NCBI RefSeq assembly: GCF_018260555.1
Contig: NZ_JAGLBB010000020.1
Coordinates: forward strand, 1-44,429
Length of the DNA stretch: 44,429 bases
Reading direction: 5' to 3'
Origin: Deinococcus sp.
Lineage (GTDB): Bacteria > Deinococcota > Deinococci > Deinococcales > Deinococcaceae
A program made the translations under genes and the position numbers. This document shows, in pieces, positions 10,089 through 20,340 of the stretch (the stretch's first letter is position 1; every line of letters begins with the position of its first letter). The notes beneath the pieces were generated by a model. That model did no database searches and was not told the origin of the DNA. It saw only the letters and a list, made by a program, of their open reading frames with translations.

Positions 10089-11150
10089 ATGGCCTCCCCT
10101 CACAGTTCGCAGGAACGCGCGACCCACGACCGCCCCCCCCGCGCCGCGCAGGGGCTGCTGCGCCTGGCCCTGCGGGCCGGGGTGGGCGGCGCCTGGCACG
10201 GCGGGCATCTGGGCGTTCCGCAGGTGGGCCTGCTGGTGCCGGTCGCGGACGCCGGGGAGTTGCAGGCGGCGCTGACGGCGCTGGCAGGCACGCCCGCCAC
10301 CCTGCTGGTCCCTCCCGCCCTGGCCCTCCTGGACCCGCGCGGCGTGCGCGAGGCCGTGCAGGCCGGGCATGAACTGGCTGGTCAGGGCGACCCGGCCGGC
10401 GTGACCCTGCTGGAAGCCACGGCCGGTCAGGCCATCACGGACTGGGCCGCGCCGGACAGCGCCGCCGCCCTGCGGAGCCTGCTGGTCCGTGGACTGAGAC
10501 CCCTGCCGGCCACCAGTGAGCGGCCCGAACCGGGATCGCTGCGCGCCGTCAGGCCCGCTGACCTGAACGCGACCCTGACAGAGTGGCGGGCGCTGGGCTA
10601 CCGGCCGGTACCGCTGCGGGACCTGCCGGGCCGGCGGGCCGGCACGCCGCGCGACCTGCTGAACCTGGCGTACACCCGCGTAGTCGAGGACCGCTTTACG
10701 CGCGCTCACGGCGTGATCGACCTGACCGACCGCGTCGACGCGGTTCTGCGGGTCGCGCCGCTGGATCACGCGCCCCCTCCCCTGCCCCTGCCGCCAGGCA
10801 CCCCCACCGCCGAACTGCACCTGCACTCCCCCCGGACGGTGGGGCTGGCGTCGCGCAACGTGCTCGGCGCGTACCGGGCGGGCCACCGGAGCCTGAAGGA
10901 TGTGGGCCGCGCGCTGCGCGAACGCCCGGAACTGGAGTCCGCGCAGGCCGTGTTCGCCGTCACGCTGTTTCACCGGCCGCTGGAGCAGGCGGGCTTCACG
11001 CTGCTGGACCTGCCGCCCGCCCGGGCCTGCTGGTACGGGCTGGGCTTCCGGCTGCTGCGCGGCGCGTACGGCACGATCAAAGCGCCCAGCGAGGGCACGC
11101 CTAAGATGGGATGGATGCCCCGCGAGGCCTTTTTGCGCCGATACGGCTGA
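10089..11150 (+). CDS. Degenerate deacetylase-like protein with YkoP-like C-terminal domain
   Basis: A 353-residue protein with no export signal. Residues about 35-180 can be laid along a NodB deacetylase: VGLLVPVADAGELQAALTAL stands where VALTFDDGP... would be, then GTPATLLVPP for the ATFFV strand and VREAVQAGHELAGQGD for the VRRLVAEGHE helix. The catalytic Asp pair, the His pair and the RxPY motif are all missing, so it is probably a pseudoenzyme. Residues about 240-335 (AELHLHS, VGLASRNVLGAYRAGHRSL, AVFAVTLFHRPLEQAGF) look like the YkoP-type domain found C-terminal to some deacetylases. Both assignments are by eye. It stands next to two glycosyltransferases and a true deacetylase. A leaderless-type box sets the start. 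Confidence 0.6.
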   Translation: MASPHSSQERATHDRPPRAAQGLLRLALRAGVGGAWHGGHLGVPQVGLLVPVADAGELQAALTALAGTPATLLVPPALALLDPRGVREAVQAGHELAGQGDPAGVTLLEATAGQAITDWAAPDSAAALRSLLVRGLRPLPATSERPEPGSLRAVRPADLNATLTEWRALGYRPVPLRDLPGRRAGTPRDLLNLAYTRVVEDRFTRAHGVIDLTDRVDAVLRVAPLDHAPPPLPLPPGTPTAELHLHSPRTVGLASRNVLGAYRAGHRSLKDVGRALRERPELESAQAVFAVTLFHRPLEQAGFTLLDLPPARACWYGLGFRLLRGAYGTIKAPSEGTPKMGWMPREAFLRRYG

Positions 11151-11166
11151 TCACGTACCATGAAGT

Positions 11167-11715
11167 ATGATCCGCAGCGCCGCAAGCAGGGTGCAGGTAC
11201 AGGGCCTGCATCACGTCACCATCGTCGGTTCCACCCGCCAGAGTGCCCTGGACTTCTGGGAGGGGGTGCTGGGCATGCCGTTCGTGTTCGAGCAACCCAA
11301 CCTCGGCAACCCGGCCGAGAACCACCTGTACTTCGACCCGGGCGACGGCCGCCTGCTGACGGTGTTCACCAACGAGAGTCGCGTGGACGCCGGGCGGGAC
11401 GCGCCGCGCGAACCCGGGACCGTCGAGCACCTCGCGTTCAACGTGTCGCGCGCGACCTTCCAGCTGGCCCCCGCACGGCTGCGCGCGCGCGGCATCGAGG
11501 TGCTGGAACGCGACCGGGGCTTCATGGATTCGCTGTACTTCCGCGACCCGAACGGCATGAAGGTCGAACTGGCCTGCTACAAGTTCCAGACGCCCGAGGG
11601 CCTGCGCGACGCGGACGTGCTGCGCCGCGCCTACGAACTGCGCGTGGCACGCGGCGACAGCTACCTGAACCCCGAGCACCTCGCGGACGCCATCGAGGAA
11701 TTGCTGCGCCGATGA
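11167..11715 (+). CDS. VOC family protein (glyoxalase/ring-cleaving dioxygenase-like)
   Basis: A 182-residue vicinal oxygen chelate protein. The first beta-alpha-beta module starts VQGLHHVTIVGSTRQSALDFW with the metal His in HHVT. The second has VEHLAFNVS with the next metal ligand His and ends at PNGMKVELACY, supplying Glu. GFMDSLYFRDPNGMKVEL is the usual VOC closing strand. It resembles one half of the large ring-cleaving dioxygenases (the PcpA/MhqO group), but the exact reaction cannot be assigned. A TACCAT box lies 6 bases before the ATG at 11167. It is followed by a 20 bp tandem array and the convergent histidine kinase gene. Confidence 0.8.
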   Translation: MIRSAASRVQVQGLHHVTIVGSTRQSALDFWEGVLGMPFVFEQPNLGNPAENHLYFDPGDGRLLTVFTNESRVDAGRDAPREPGTVEHLAFNVSRATFQLAPARLRARGIEVLERDRGFMDSLYFRDPNGMKVELACYKFQTPEGLRDADVLRRAYELRVARGDSYLNPEHLADAIEELLRR

Positions 11716-11730
11716 CCCCGCGCGCCCCTG

Positions 11731-11830
11731 CCCCGGCACACTGAAGGTCAGCCCGGCACACTGAAGGTCAGTCCGGCAGGGTGAAGGTCAGTCCGGCAGG
11801 GTGAAGGTCAGCCCGGCAGGGTAAAGGTCA
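11731..11830. repeat. Five tandem 20 bp repeats at the histidine kinase gene end
   Basis: Five direct copies of a 20 bp unit, gcccggcaSRSTgaaggtca-like, at 11731, 11751, 11771, 11791 and 11811. Two copies have CACAC and three have CAGGGT at the centre. The last copy is the 3' end of the kinase coding sequence (minus strand ..L-T-F-T-L-P-G-stop). The others are extra copies of that end beyond the stop codon. Confidence 0.9.
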
Positions 11831-14774
11831 GGGTGGTGCCCTCACCGGGGGCGCTCTGCACGGCCAGGGTGCCGCCAGCCAGGGTCACGCGTTCACGCAG
11901 GCCCAGCAGGCCCAGGTGTCCGGCCTGCGCCTGCGCGCGGGCCTGTTCGGGCGTGAACCCCCGGCCGTCGTCGGTGATGGCGACCCGCACGCCCCCCTGC
12001 GGCGCCTCGCCGAAGGCCACGCGGATGGCGGCGGTGTGGGCGTGGGCGTGCTTATCGACGTTGTTCAGGGCTTCCTGGGCCAGCCGGAACACCGTGAGTT
12101 CCGTGGCGGGGCTCAGGCGGCGCTCGGCCCCGCTGACTTCCAGGCGGGTGGCGGTCTGGGCCTGCGTGGCCAGCCATTCCAGGGCTGGAAGCAGGCCCAG
12201 GTCGTCCAGGACGCTGGGGCGCAGGTTCCGCGCGAAGCGGCGCACGCCGTCGATGGCGGCGTTCAGGTCGAGCAGGATGTCGTCGGCGCGGGCTTTCTGC
12301 TCGCCGCTCAGGTCGCGGGCCAGTCGGGCGACGCGGCGGGTGGTGGCCGTCAGGACCTGCGCGGTGTCGTCGTGCAGTTCGCGGCTGATGCGGCGCCTCT
12401 CCTCCTCCTGCGCCTGCGTGAACAGGGTCAGGAAGCTGCGCAGTTCGCTCTGGCGGCTGGTGGCGGCTTCCAGCGCCTGCCCGCGCCGCGCGATCTCGTC
12501 GGCCAGGGTCTGCAGTTCGCTCAGGTCACGGCTGACGGTCAGCACGCCGCGCCCGTGGTCCACGCTGCCTACCCGGACCTCCAGGTGGTACGGGCCGATA
12601 CGGATCTCGGCGCGGCTGCCGCTGGTGCGGGCCTGCGCGTCGGCCCACGCGACTTGCAGGGCCGCCTGCGTGTCGCGGGTGGGGAGGGTCAGGAGGTTCG
12701 CGCCGGTCAGCGGGCCGGTCAGGGGTTCAAGGAGCGTGCGGGCGGCCGGGTTGGCGTAGTCGATCACGCCGTGCGCGTCGCTGCTGATGATCAGGTCGTG
12801 CGCGCCCTCGGCCAGTTGCCGGTAGCGGGCTTCCTCGCGTTCCAGCGCGGCCAGCAGGCGTTCGCGGGTCAGGGTCTGAGCGATCTGGTCGGCCAGACTG
12901 CGCGCCAGTTGCAGGGTGCGGTCGCCCGGCAGGTCGCGGCCCGGATCGTCGAAGTACAGGAATCCCAGCGGCGTGCGGGCGTCGCTCTGGGCGCTCAGCA
13001 GCGGGACGATCAGGGCGCTGCCGGCCACAGGCAGGGCGTAACGGCGGGTCAGGGCGCGGGGGCCGCGGCCCAGTTGCGCGCTCAGGTCGGCCAGTTCGGA
13101 GGTGTCCGGGGGGTGCAGGTTGTACGCCGCGCAGCGCGTGACGCGCCAGCCGTCCGGGCCGGGCGGCGCGTCTGCCGGGAAACTGCCGGTGGCGTCGGGG
13201 AACAGGGCCAGCAGGCCTCGTCCGGCGTGCAGGGCCAGGGTCGCCTCGCGGATCACGCCGCGCAGCGCCGCGTCGTCGGGGTGTCCCTGCGGGCGCTCGC
13301 CCAGCATGCGGCTGATGGCCAGCAGCGCCCCGGCTTCGCGCTCGCGCAGCTGCTCTTCCTCGTACAGGCGGGCGTTCTCGATGGCAAGGCCCGCCTGCGA
13401 GGCGAACACCCCGGCCAGCGCCAGGTCGTCACTGTCCAGCGGAAGCGGCGCCGACCAGTACAGGGTCAGTGCGCCGAACACGTTCGGACCGACCCGCAGC
13501 GGCAGGCTGATCACGCCCCGGTAGGGGTAGGTGTGGCTGGCCAGCAGTTGCCGGGTGTAGCGGCTGCTGCCGCCGCCGTTCTCGGTGGTCAGGTCACGCG
13601 CGGCGATCAGCGTACCTTCCCCGACCGCGCGGCCCGTGACGCCCAGGCCCACCTTGGCTTTCACGCGCAGCATGTACTCGCTGCTCAGGCCCACCGCCGA
13701 GCGGATATTGATGCTGCGCCCGTCGGGTTGTTTCTCGTACACGGCGGCGGCGTCCGCGCGGAACAGGGTCACGGCGCGTTCCAGCACGCGCTCCAGGGTC
13801 TCGCTGAGGTGCAGGCTGCCGGCCAGCGCCGCGCCAGCCTCACGCAGCGCCTCGGCCGCCTCGCGCTTGCGGGTCTCGATGCCGTACAGCCGCGCGTTGT
13901 CGATGGCCAGCGCGGCCTGCTCGGCCAGGGCCAGCACGATGCGGGCGTCGTCCTCGGTGGCGGGCACCGGCTCGGAGGTGTCCACGTACAGCAGGCCCAG
14001 CGGTTGCCCGCGTGCGTTCAGGGGCGCGATGACGGCCGTTTCCGGGTTCAGTTCCCGCAGGCCGCGCGCCAGCGGCGACTCGTGGTCACGGCCCCGCTCA
14101 AAGCGGATCGCCTCGCCCCGGCGGACCAGCGTTTCGAAGGTCACGGGGCCCACGCCGATCCCGCCCGTGAACGGCTGCGTGAACCCGTGCGTGAAGACCT
14201 CCCCGGTGCGCGCCCCGCCGTCGCTGAGTTCGCTGAACAGCGCCACGAAGGCCCGCCGGAACCCCAGCGCCAGCGCGGCACTCTGCGCCGTGACGGTCAG
14301 GACCTCGGACAGGTTCAGGCTGCCGCCCAGGCGGCGCATGAGGCCCTCGACGGTCTCCGCGATGCGCCCGTGGCCGCGCCGCGCCTCGCGGGCCTGCACG
14401 CCCTCGACGGCCAGGGCCAGCAGCGGCCCCGCTCCCAGCAGAGCGTGCAGGCTGTCCGGGTCGGCCCCCACGAACTCCAGCACCCCGCACCCGAACGGCA
14501 GGGCCGCCAGCATTCCCGCGTGCAGCAGCGCTCCGCCGCTCAGGGCGCGGGCGACCAGCGTGCCGTCGCTGAGGGCCAGCCCGCGCCCCTCCTCGGCCAC
14601 CGGGAGCGGCTGACCGTCCGTGACCACCCACACCTGCACGCCGTGCGCGTGCGTGGCGCGGCAGGCGTAGGCGGCCAGCAGGCCCGCGAACTGCGAGACC
14701 GTGGAGGCCGCCGACAGGCCCGGCGGCAACGGAGGCAGCGTCACGCCCGCACGGTCCGGAAGGTGAGCGCTCAC
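11808..14774 (-). CDS. Multi-GAF/PAS sensor histidine kinase, NarL-type
   Basis: A 988-residue soluble kinase; I see no membrane helices. The N-terminal part holds several GAF-like sensor modules: around 1-150, 175-330 (VTAQSAALALGFRRAFVALF), 350-520 (RADAAAVYEKQPDGRS) and 530-690. A PAS domain follows (YRQLAEGAHDLIISSDAHGVIDYANPAARTLLE, about 700-760). The HisKA_3 region is RRRISRELHDDTAQVL with phospho-His near residue 801. The ATPase has NNVDKHAHA (N box), DDGRGF (G1) and HLGLLGLRERV. It phosphorylates the adjacent response regulator. Start GTG 14774, 4 bases after the regulator stop, with GAGGA upstream. The open frame upstream of it only mirrors the regulator. The signal sensed is unknown. 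Confidence 0.88.
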   Translation of the reverse strand: MSAHLPDRAGVTLPPLPPGLSAASTVSQFAGLLAAYACRATHAHGVQVWVVTDGQPLPVAEEGRGLALSDGTLVARALSGGALLHAGMLAALPFGCGVLEFVGADPDSLHALLGAGPLLALAVEGVQAREARRGHGRIAETVEGLMRRLGGSLNLSEVLTVTAQSAALALGFRRAFVALFSELSDGGARTGEVFTHGFTQPFTGGIGVGPVTFETLVRRGEAIRFERGRDHESPLARGLRELNPETAVIAPLNARGQPLGLLYVDTSEPVPATEDDARIVLALAEQAALAIDNARLYGIETRKREAAEALREAGAALAGSLHLSETLERVLERAVTLFRADAAAVYEKQPDGRSINIRSAVGLSSEYMLRVKAKVGLGVTGRAVGEGTLIAARDLTTENGGGSSRYTRQLLASHTYPYRGVISLPLRVGPNVFGALTLYWSAPLPLDSDDLALAGVFASQAGLAIENARLYEEEQLREREAGALLAISRMLGERPQGHPDDAALRGVIREATLALHAGRGLLALFPDATGSFPADAPPGPDGWRVTRCAAYNLHPPDTSELADLSAQLGRGPRALTRRYALPVAGSALIVPLLSAQSDARTPLGFLYFDDPGRDLPGDRTLQLARSLADQIAQTLTRERLLAALEREEARYRQLAEGAHDLIISSDAHGVIDYANPAARTLLEPLTGPLTGANLLTLPTRDTQAALQVAWADAQARTSGSRAEIRIGPYHLEVRVGSVDHGRGVLTVSRDLSELQTLADEIARRGQALEAATSRQSELRSFLTLFTQAQEEERRRISRELHDDTAQVLTATTRRVARLARDLSGEQKARADDILLDLNAAIDGVRRFARNLRPSVLDDLGLLPALEWLATQAQTATRLEVSGAERRLSPATELTVFRLAQEALNNVDKHAHAHTAAIRVAFGEAPQGGVRVAITDDGRGFTPEQARAQAQAGHLGLLGLRERVTLAGGTLAVQSAPGEGTTLTFTLPG

Positions 14775-14778
14775 GTCC

Positions 14779-15465
14779 TCAGATAGTCTGCGGGTCGATC
14801 CAGCCGCGCTTGATGCCGTGCAGCACGGCCTCGGTGCGGCTGCCCACGCCCAGCTTCGAGAAGATGTTCGCCAGGTGCACCTGCACGGTGCGCGGACTGA
14901 TCTCCAGGTCCCGCGCGATCTCCTTGTTGGTGCGGCCGGTCGCGGCGACCCGCAGGACCTCCAGTTCACGCGGGGACAGGTCGTCCTCGGGCGGGGTGGG
15001 CGTGGTGTGTGCGCTGAAGCGTTCCAGGACCTTGCGGGCCACGCTGGGGTGCAGGGCGCTCTCGCCCGCCGCGACGGCCCGCACGGCGCCCAGCAGATCG
15101 TCCTCGCTGGCGTTCTTCAGCAGGTACCCGGCCGCTCCGGCCTCCAGCAGCGCGAACACGTAGGCGTCGTCGTCGTAACTGGTGAGGACCAGCACGCCCA
15201 CGCCGGGCCGCTCCGCCTTGATGGCGCGCGTGGCGTCAATGCCGTTCATGCCGGGCATGCTGACATCCATCAGGATCACGTCCGGGTTCAGGGCGCGCGC
15301 CTTGACGACTGCTTCCTCGCCGCTGCCAGCCTCGCCGATCACGCGCAGGTCCGCGCCCGATTCCAGCAGTTCGCGCGTGCCCTTGCGCACCACCGGGTGG
15401 TCATCGACCAGCAGCAGCGTGATGGGGCGCGCGCCCCCGGATTGCAGCGTATCGGCGTCGAGCAT
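14779..15465 (-). CDS. NarL/FixJ-type response regulator
   Basis: A 228-residue two-component regulator. The receiver domain has ITLLLVDDHPVVRKG with the acidic pair, phospho-acceptor Asp67 in DVILMDVSMPG, the Thr in VLVLTSYDD and the Lys in GYLLKNAS. A linker and a LuxR-type helix-turn-helix follow: LSPRELEVLRVAATGRTNKE then ISPRTVQVHLANIFSKLGV. It binds promoters after phosphorylation by the kinase encoded 4 bases downstream. ATG 15465 is chosen because a TATCCT box ends exactly 7 bases before it; an upstream extension in the same frame is not needed. The substrate-binding protein gene lies 108 bases upstream in the same direction, so the three may be functionally linked. Confidence 0.93.
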   Translation of the reverse strand: MLDADTLQSGGARPITLLLVDDHPVVRKGTRELLESGADLRVIGEAGSGEEAVVKARALNPDVILMDVSMPGMNGIDATRAIKAERPGVGVLVLTSYDDDAYVFALLEAGAAGYLLKNASEDDLLGAVRAVAAGESALHPSVARKVLERFSAHTTPTPPEDDLSPRELEVLRVAATGRTNKEIARDLEISPRTVQVHLANIFSKLGVGSRTEAVLHGIKRGWIDPQTI

Positions 15466-15471
15466 ACGGGC

Positions 15472-15477
15472 AGGATA
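15472..15477 (-). promoter_or_regulatory. -10 box (TATCCT) of the response regulator gene, leaderless type
   Basis: On the minus strand, TATCCT (15477-15472) ends 7 bases before the ATG at 15465. Confidence 0.55.
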
Positions 15478-15573
15478 GTGCAAGACCCGCCCGCGCACGG
15501 CCCCGTAGACGGCGGCAGCGGGCCGCCCCCCGCAGGAGGACGGCCCGGTCTGTCCGGCTGTGCCGGGAAGGGG

Positions 15574-17325
<1,752 letters not shown>

Positions 17326-17873
17326 TTTTGCCTCCTTGGCTGGGGCGCGCGCCCGTGTTCCCCTGCGCCGCGCCTCCTGCTCCTACCGGGCGGTGCCGGG
17401 CTGAGCCCCGGATACGGGCTCCGGCCTGTCGGGAACGCCCTGTTGCCGGAAGTGCGCTGCGGCCAGTGGTGCAGGAAAGCCGGTGGGGCCGGGGAACGTA
17501 GGACAGGGGAATACGGTGCGTCTGCGTCTGAGCCTGCGGGCCGGAAAGCCGGTCGGTGCTCACGAGAAGTCACAGGCAGCGTGCGACCTTCAGCACAGGC
17601 CTTCAAACACCGGGCCTTCACGGTTTCGCATCGTAGGGAGCGCAGATGAGAACTCCGCCCCGGAAGGCTGAAGGTACCCTACGCCGCCGGACAGCGCCAG
17701 TCCGGGTGTCCGGGAGACAGGAACGACAGGCCCCACGCTGCCCGCACCACACCCCACACGGCCGCCTGCTGCCCTCAACACCCCGAACGACACCGGGCGG
17801 CCCCCTCCACGTGCGACACGCCACCTGAGCTCCTGCCTGCGTTCGCTCAGATGGAATGGGCCTGTAGACTATT

Positions 17874-17907
17874 CAATCGGAATCGGTATGACCAGACTCC
17901 GATTGAC
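17874..17907. repeat. Short palindrome related to the dispersed element
   Basis: TCAATCGGA and TCCGATTGA form perfect 9 bp arms around a short loop containing ggtatgaccaga. The words match the end of the dispersed element at 29080-29110 (tcaatcggaatcagtatga), so this looks like an isolated end of that family. Confidence 0.5.
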
Positions 17908-17982
17908 GGTTTCCGGGTACACGCGGCCGGGTGTCTCTTCATAAATGAAAGGTCACCCACAGCGCCCCCATGGCCCGCCCGT

Positions 17983-17988
17983 TAGGGT
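17983..17988 (+). promoter_or_regulatory. -10 box (TAGGGT) of hslO, leaderless type
   Basis: TAGGGT ends 7 bases before the ATG at 17995; no Shine-Dalgarno is present. Confidence 0.5.
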
Positions 17989-17994
17989 TTCGGG

Positions 17995-18903
17995 ATGACT
18001 GCTTCCATTCCCGCTTCCTACGTCCTGCGCGGCACCGCAGCCGGCGGCACCCTGCGTATCGTGGGCATGGACTCGACACAGGTCGTCGAGGACGCCCGCG
18101 TGCGTCACCACCTCAGCAAGACTGCCACGGCGGCGCTGGGCCGCACCCTGACCGGTAGCGTGCTGCTGGCCACCGTGCTCGGCAAACGCAGCGACAGCCG
18201 CGTCACCGTGCGCGTCGAGGGTGACGGCGCGGTGGGCTTTATGGTCGCCGAGGGCAGCGTGGACGGCCGCGTGCGCGGGTACGTGCGCCATCCCGACGCG
18301 GACCTGCCCCTGCGGGAAAGCGACGGAAAACTCGACGTGAGCGGCATCGTCGGCACGCAGGGCGAGCTGAGCGTCACCCGCCTGCTCGACAACGGCGAAC
18401 CCTACACCGGCAGCGCCCACCTGGTCAGCGGCGAGATCGCCGAGGACATCAGCACCTACCTGGGCGTCTCGGAGCAGATCCCGAACGCCGTGCTGCTCGG
18501 CGTGTACGAGGAAGGTGGCCGCGTCGCGCACGCCGGCGGCCTGCTCATCCAGGCGATGCCCGGCGTCACCGACGAGACCCTCGGGAAACTCGAGGCGAAC
18601 ATCCGCGCCATGGGCCAGATCACCGACAACCTGCGCCGGGGCGGCCTGATGGAAGCCATCAACCGCGCCACCGACGGCCTGAACGTGCAGCTGGCCGCCG
18701 AGGCGCAGGGCTCCCGCTTCGAGTGCCGCTGCTCGCGCGAGAAGGCCAGCGACTCCCTGAAATTCTTTGGTGCCGACGAGCGCCAGGACATGATCGACGC
18801 CGGCGGGCAGGAAATCGTGTGCCACTGGTGCGGCGAACACTACCAGATCACCCCCGACGAGATCGCCGCGCTGGACGCCACCGACACCCACGCCCGCGCC
18901 TGA
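17995..18903 (+). CDS. hslO: Redox-regulated chaperone Hsp33
   Basis: A 302-residue cytoplasmic holdase that is activated by oxidative unfolding. The N-terminal domain contains LSKTATAALGRTLTGSVLLA and VRVEGDGAVGFMVAEGS. The family core GYVRHPDADLP and later SGEIAEDISTYLGVSEQIPNAVLLGV, in pieces, follow. The redox switch at the C-terminus has the four zinc-binding cysteines: C244-x-C246 (FECRC) and C276-x-x-C279 (CHWCGE). All are present, so regulation should be intact. Oxidation-controlled protein protection fits an oxidative-stress-tolerant host. The start follows a leaderless-type box. The next gene begins 39 bases downstream with its own -10 box. Confidence 0.96.
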   Translation: MTASIPASYVLRGTAAGGTLRIVGMDSTQVVEDARVRHHLSKTATAALGRTLTGSVLLATVLGKRSDSRVTVRVEGDGAVGFMVAEGSVDGRVRGYVRHPDADLPLRESDGKLDVSGIVGTQGELSVTRLLDNGEPYTGSAHLVSGEIAEDISTYLGVSEQIPNAVLLGVYEEGGRVAHAGGLLIQAMPGVTDETLGKLEANIRAMGQITDNLRRGGLMEAINRATDGLNVQLAAEAQGSRFECRCSREKASDSLKFFGADERQDMIDAGGQEIVCHWCGEHYQITPDEIAALDATDTHARA

Positions 18904-18928
18904 CCTTCCCCCACCGCCCGGCCCCCGG

Positions 18929-18934
18929 TACACT
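18929..18934 (+). promoter_or_regulatory. -10 box (TACACT), leaderless type
   Basis: TACACT ends 8 bases before the ATG at 18942. Confidence 0.5.
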
Positions 18935-18941
18935 GCCGCCT

Positions 18942-20327
18942 ATGCCTGACCCCGCCGCTGGCGTTCGACCCGACCTCCGCGTGCTGGAGCGGGCGTTGCG
19001 GGGCGGTCCGCTGGGCTCCCCGGACCTGCCGCACCTGCGCGCCGCCGGCCTGGAGGGCGCCGTGCGGGCCCGCCTGCCCGCAGACCACCCGCTGCGGGCA
19101 GACCTGCGGGCCGGAGCACTGGCGCTCGGCGCGAGGCACGCCCTGATCCGCTCGGAGCTGCGTGACCTGCTAAGCGCCTGGGCAGCCGAGGGCATCGGGG
19201 CCCTGCTGTTCAAGGGCTTTGCGCTCAGCGAGTTCGGGTACGCGACCCGCACCGAACGCTTCTACGGGGACGTGGACCTGCTGCTGCCGGGCGATCCCGC
19301 CACGGTGTCGCGCGCGGCGCACCTGGCGCTGGCACGCGGCTGGCGCAGTGACGGGCAGCACGCGCACCCGGACCGCTGGACGCACGAGACCATGCACCTG
19401 TTCAGCCCTGGCGGGCACGCGCGGCTGGACGTGCACCGCTGGCTGGTTCCTGACTGGTACGCCGGTCGGCGCCGCACCGTCACGGTCACCCGGCAGGTGT
19501 GGGCCGCCGCCCGGCCGCACGACTGGGACGGCCTGCGCGTCTGGCGTCCGGACCCGCTGGATGAACTGGTCGCGGCGCTGGCCATCAGCCGAAGCTGGGG
19601 AGGCGATACCGGCGGCCTGAAACCCGCTGACCTGCTGGACCTACGGCAACTGCGGGACCGGTACGCCCTGAACACCCCAGACGGAGCAGCGCAGCTGGCG
19701 GCGCGCGCCGCAGACCTCGGCGCGGCGCACACCTGGGCCGCCTTCGAGCAGCTGTGCGACCCTACGCAACCGACCCTGGACCCGGCCCGCACTGGACCGG
19801 TTCTGGCGCGCGCCCTTCGCCGGGACGGACTGCGCCCGGCCCTGCGGCGCCACTGGCTGCGCGCGCAGCGGGCCGCGTTTCTGCTACCGGGTGTTCCGCA
19901 GGCCACGGCGGACGTGCTGAGTGCCATGCACGCTGTGCGGCGCGGAGGCGACCCACGCGCCCACCTGAACCGCTGGACCCCGCCCGGCCCGACCCGCACG
20001 CTGGACCCCGCCCGTCTGGACCGCGCCGTCACGAACGCCCGCCTGCTCACACGCGCCCTGCATCCCCGGCAGAAGAGCGCCGGGGTGTGCGTGCCGCGCG
20101 CTTACGCCACGTACCGCGCGCTGCGCCGCCTGGGTCACCCGGCCGTGTTCGTGAGCGGCGCGGCCCGGCACGGCACCCAGATCACGGGGCACGCCTGGGT
20201 CGAGGACACACGTGGAATCCTGGAAATCTACGGAGAGGACCACAACCGGCGGGCCTTCCGGGTTCTGTTCACGTATCCACCAGAATCCGACACAGGTACT
20301 CCTGATCAGCCCGGCTCAGTACCTTGA
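18942..20327 (+). CDS. Nucleotidyltransferase-like domain fused to lasso B2-type peptidase
   Basis: A 461-residue protein with two halves. The N-terminal half (about 1-330) is of the uncharacterised nucleotidyltransferase type (PF14907-like): LLFKGFALSEFGY, then the acidic GDVDLLLP for metal binding. The C-terminal half (about 375-455) looks like the transglutaminase-like B2 leader peptidase of lasso peptide clusters: Cys383 in GVCVPRAYATYRALRRLGH, His417 in GHAWVED and acidic residues after it. In kinase-containing lasso clusters, nucleotidyltransferase-like proteins modify the peptide and B2 cuts off its leader. Here both lie in one chain. The kinase, recognition protein and peptide genes are just downstream. 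ATG 18942 follows a TACACT box. Confidence 0.75.
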   Translation: MPDPAAGVRPDLRVLERALRGGPLGSPDLPHLRAAGLEGAVRARLPADHPLRADLRAGALALGARHALIRSELRDLLSAWAAEGIGALLFKGFALSEFGYATRTERFYGDVDLLLPGDPATVSRAAHLALARGWRSDGQHAHPDRWTHETMHLFSPGGHARLDVHRWLVPDWYAGRRRTVTVTRQVWAAARPHDWDGLRVWRPDPLDELVAALAISRSWGGDTGGLKPADLLDLRQLRDRYALNTPDGAAQLAARAADLGAAHTWAAFEQLCDPTQPTLDPARTGPVLARALRRDGLRPALRRHWLRAQRAAFLLPGVPQATADVLSAMHAVRRGGDPRAHLNRWTPPGPTRTLDPARLDRAVTNARLLTRALHPRQKSAGVCVPRAYATYRALRRLGHPAVFVSGAARHGTQITGHAWVEDTRGILEIYGEDHNRRAFRVLFTYPPESDTGTPDQPGSVP

Positions 20328-20340
20328 GACATGGCGCCAT

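Larger units (their letters stand above)
17326..17994. other. Long divergent intergenic region with oppA-type leader
   Basis: About 670 bases. I see no supported gene; short open frames on both strands lack ribosome sites. The half nearest the binding-protein gene may be a long 5' leader, because a TACGAT box on the minus strand lies about 310 bases upstream of the start. No known riboswitch motif was recognised. An imperfect palindrome lies at 17874-17907 and the hslO promoter at 17983. Confidence 0.4.

Noticed and set aside
11731..11830. Regular repeats that could suggest a CRISPR array
   Set aside because: Units are directly adjacent with no spacers and derive from the end of a coding gene.
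11916..14786. A very long plus-strand open frame (about 956 codons) opposite the histidine kinase
   Set aside because: It is the mirror of a GC-rich coding gene. Its product is low-complexity, rich in Gln, Gly, Arg and Ala, and has no domain, while the minus strand shows full GAF, PAS and kinase motifs.
17326..17640. A known riboswitch in the binding-protein leader
   Set aside because: I looked for conserved words of TPP, SAM, lysine, glycine and cobalamin elements and saw none I could support.
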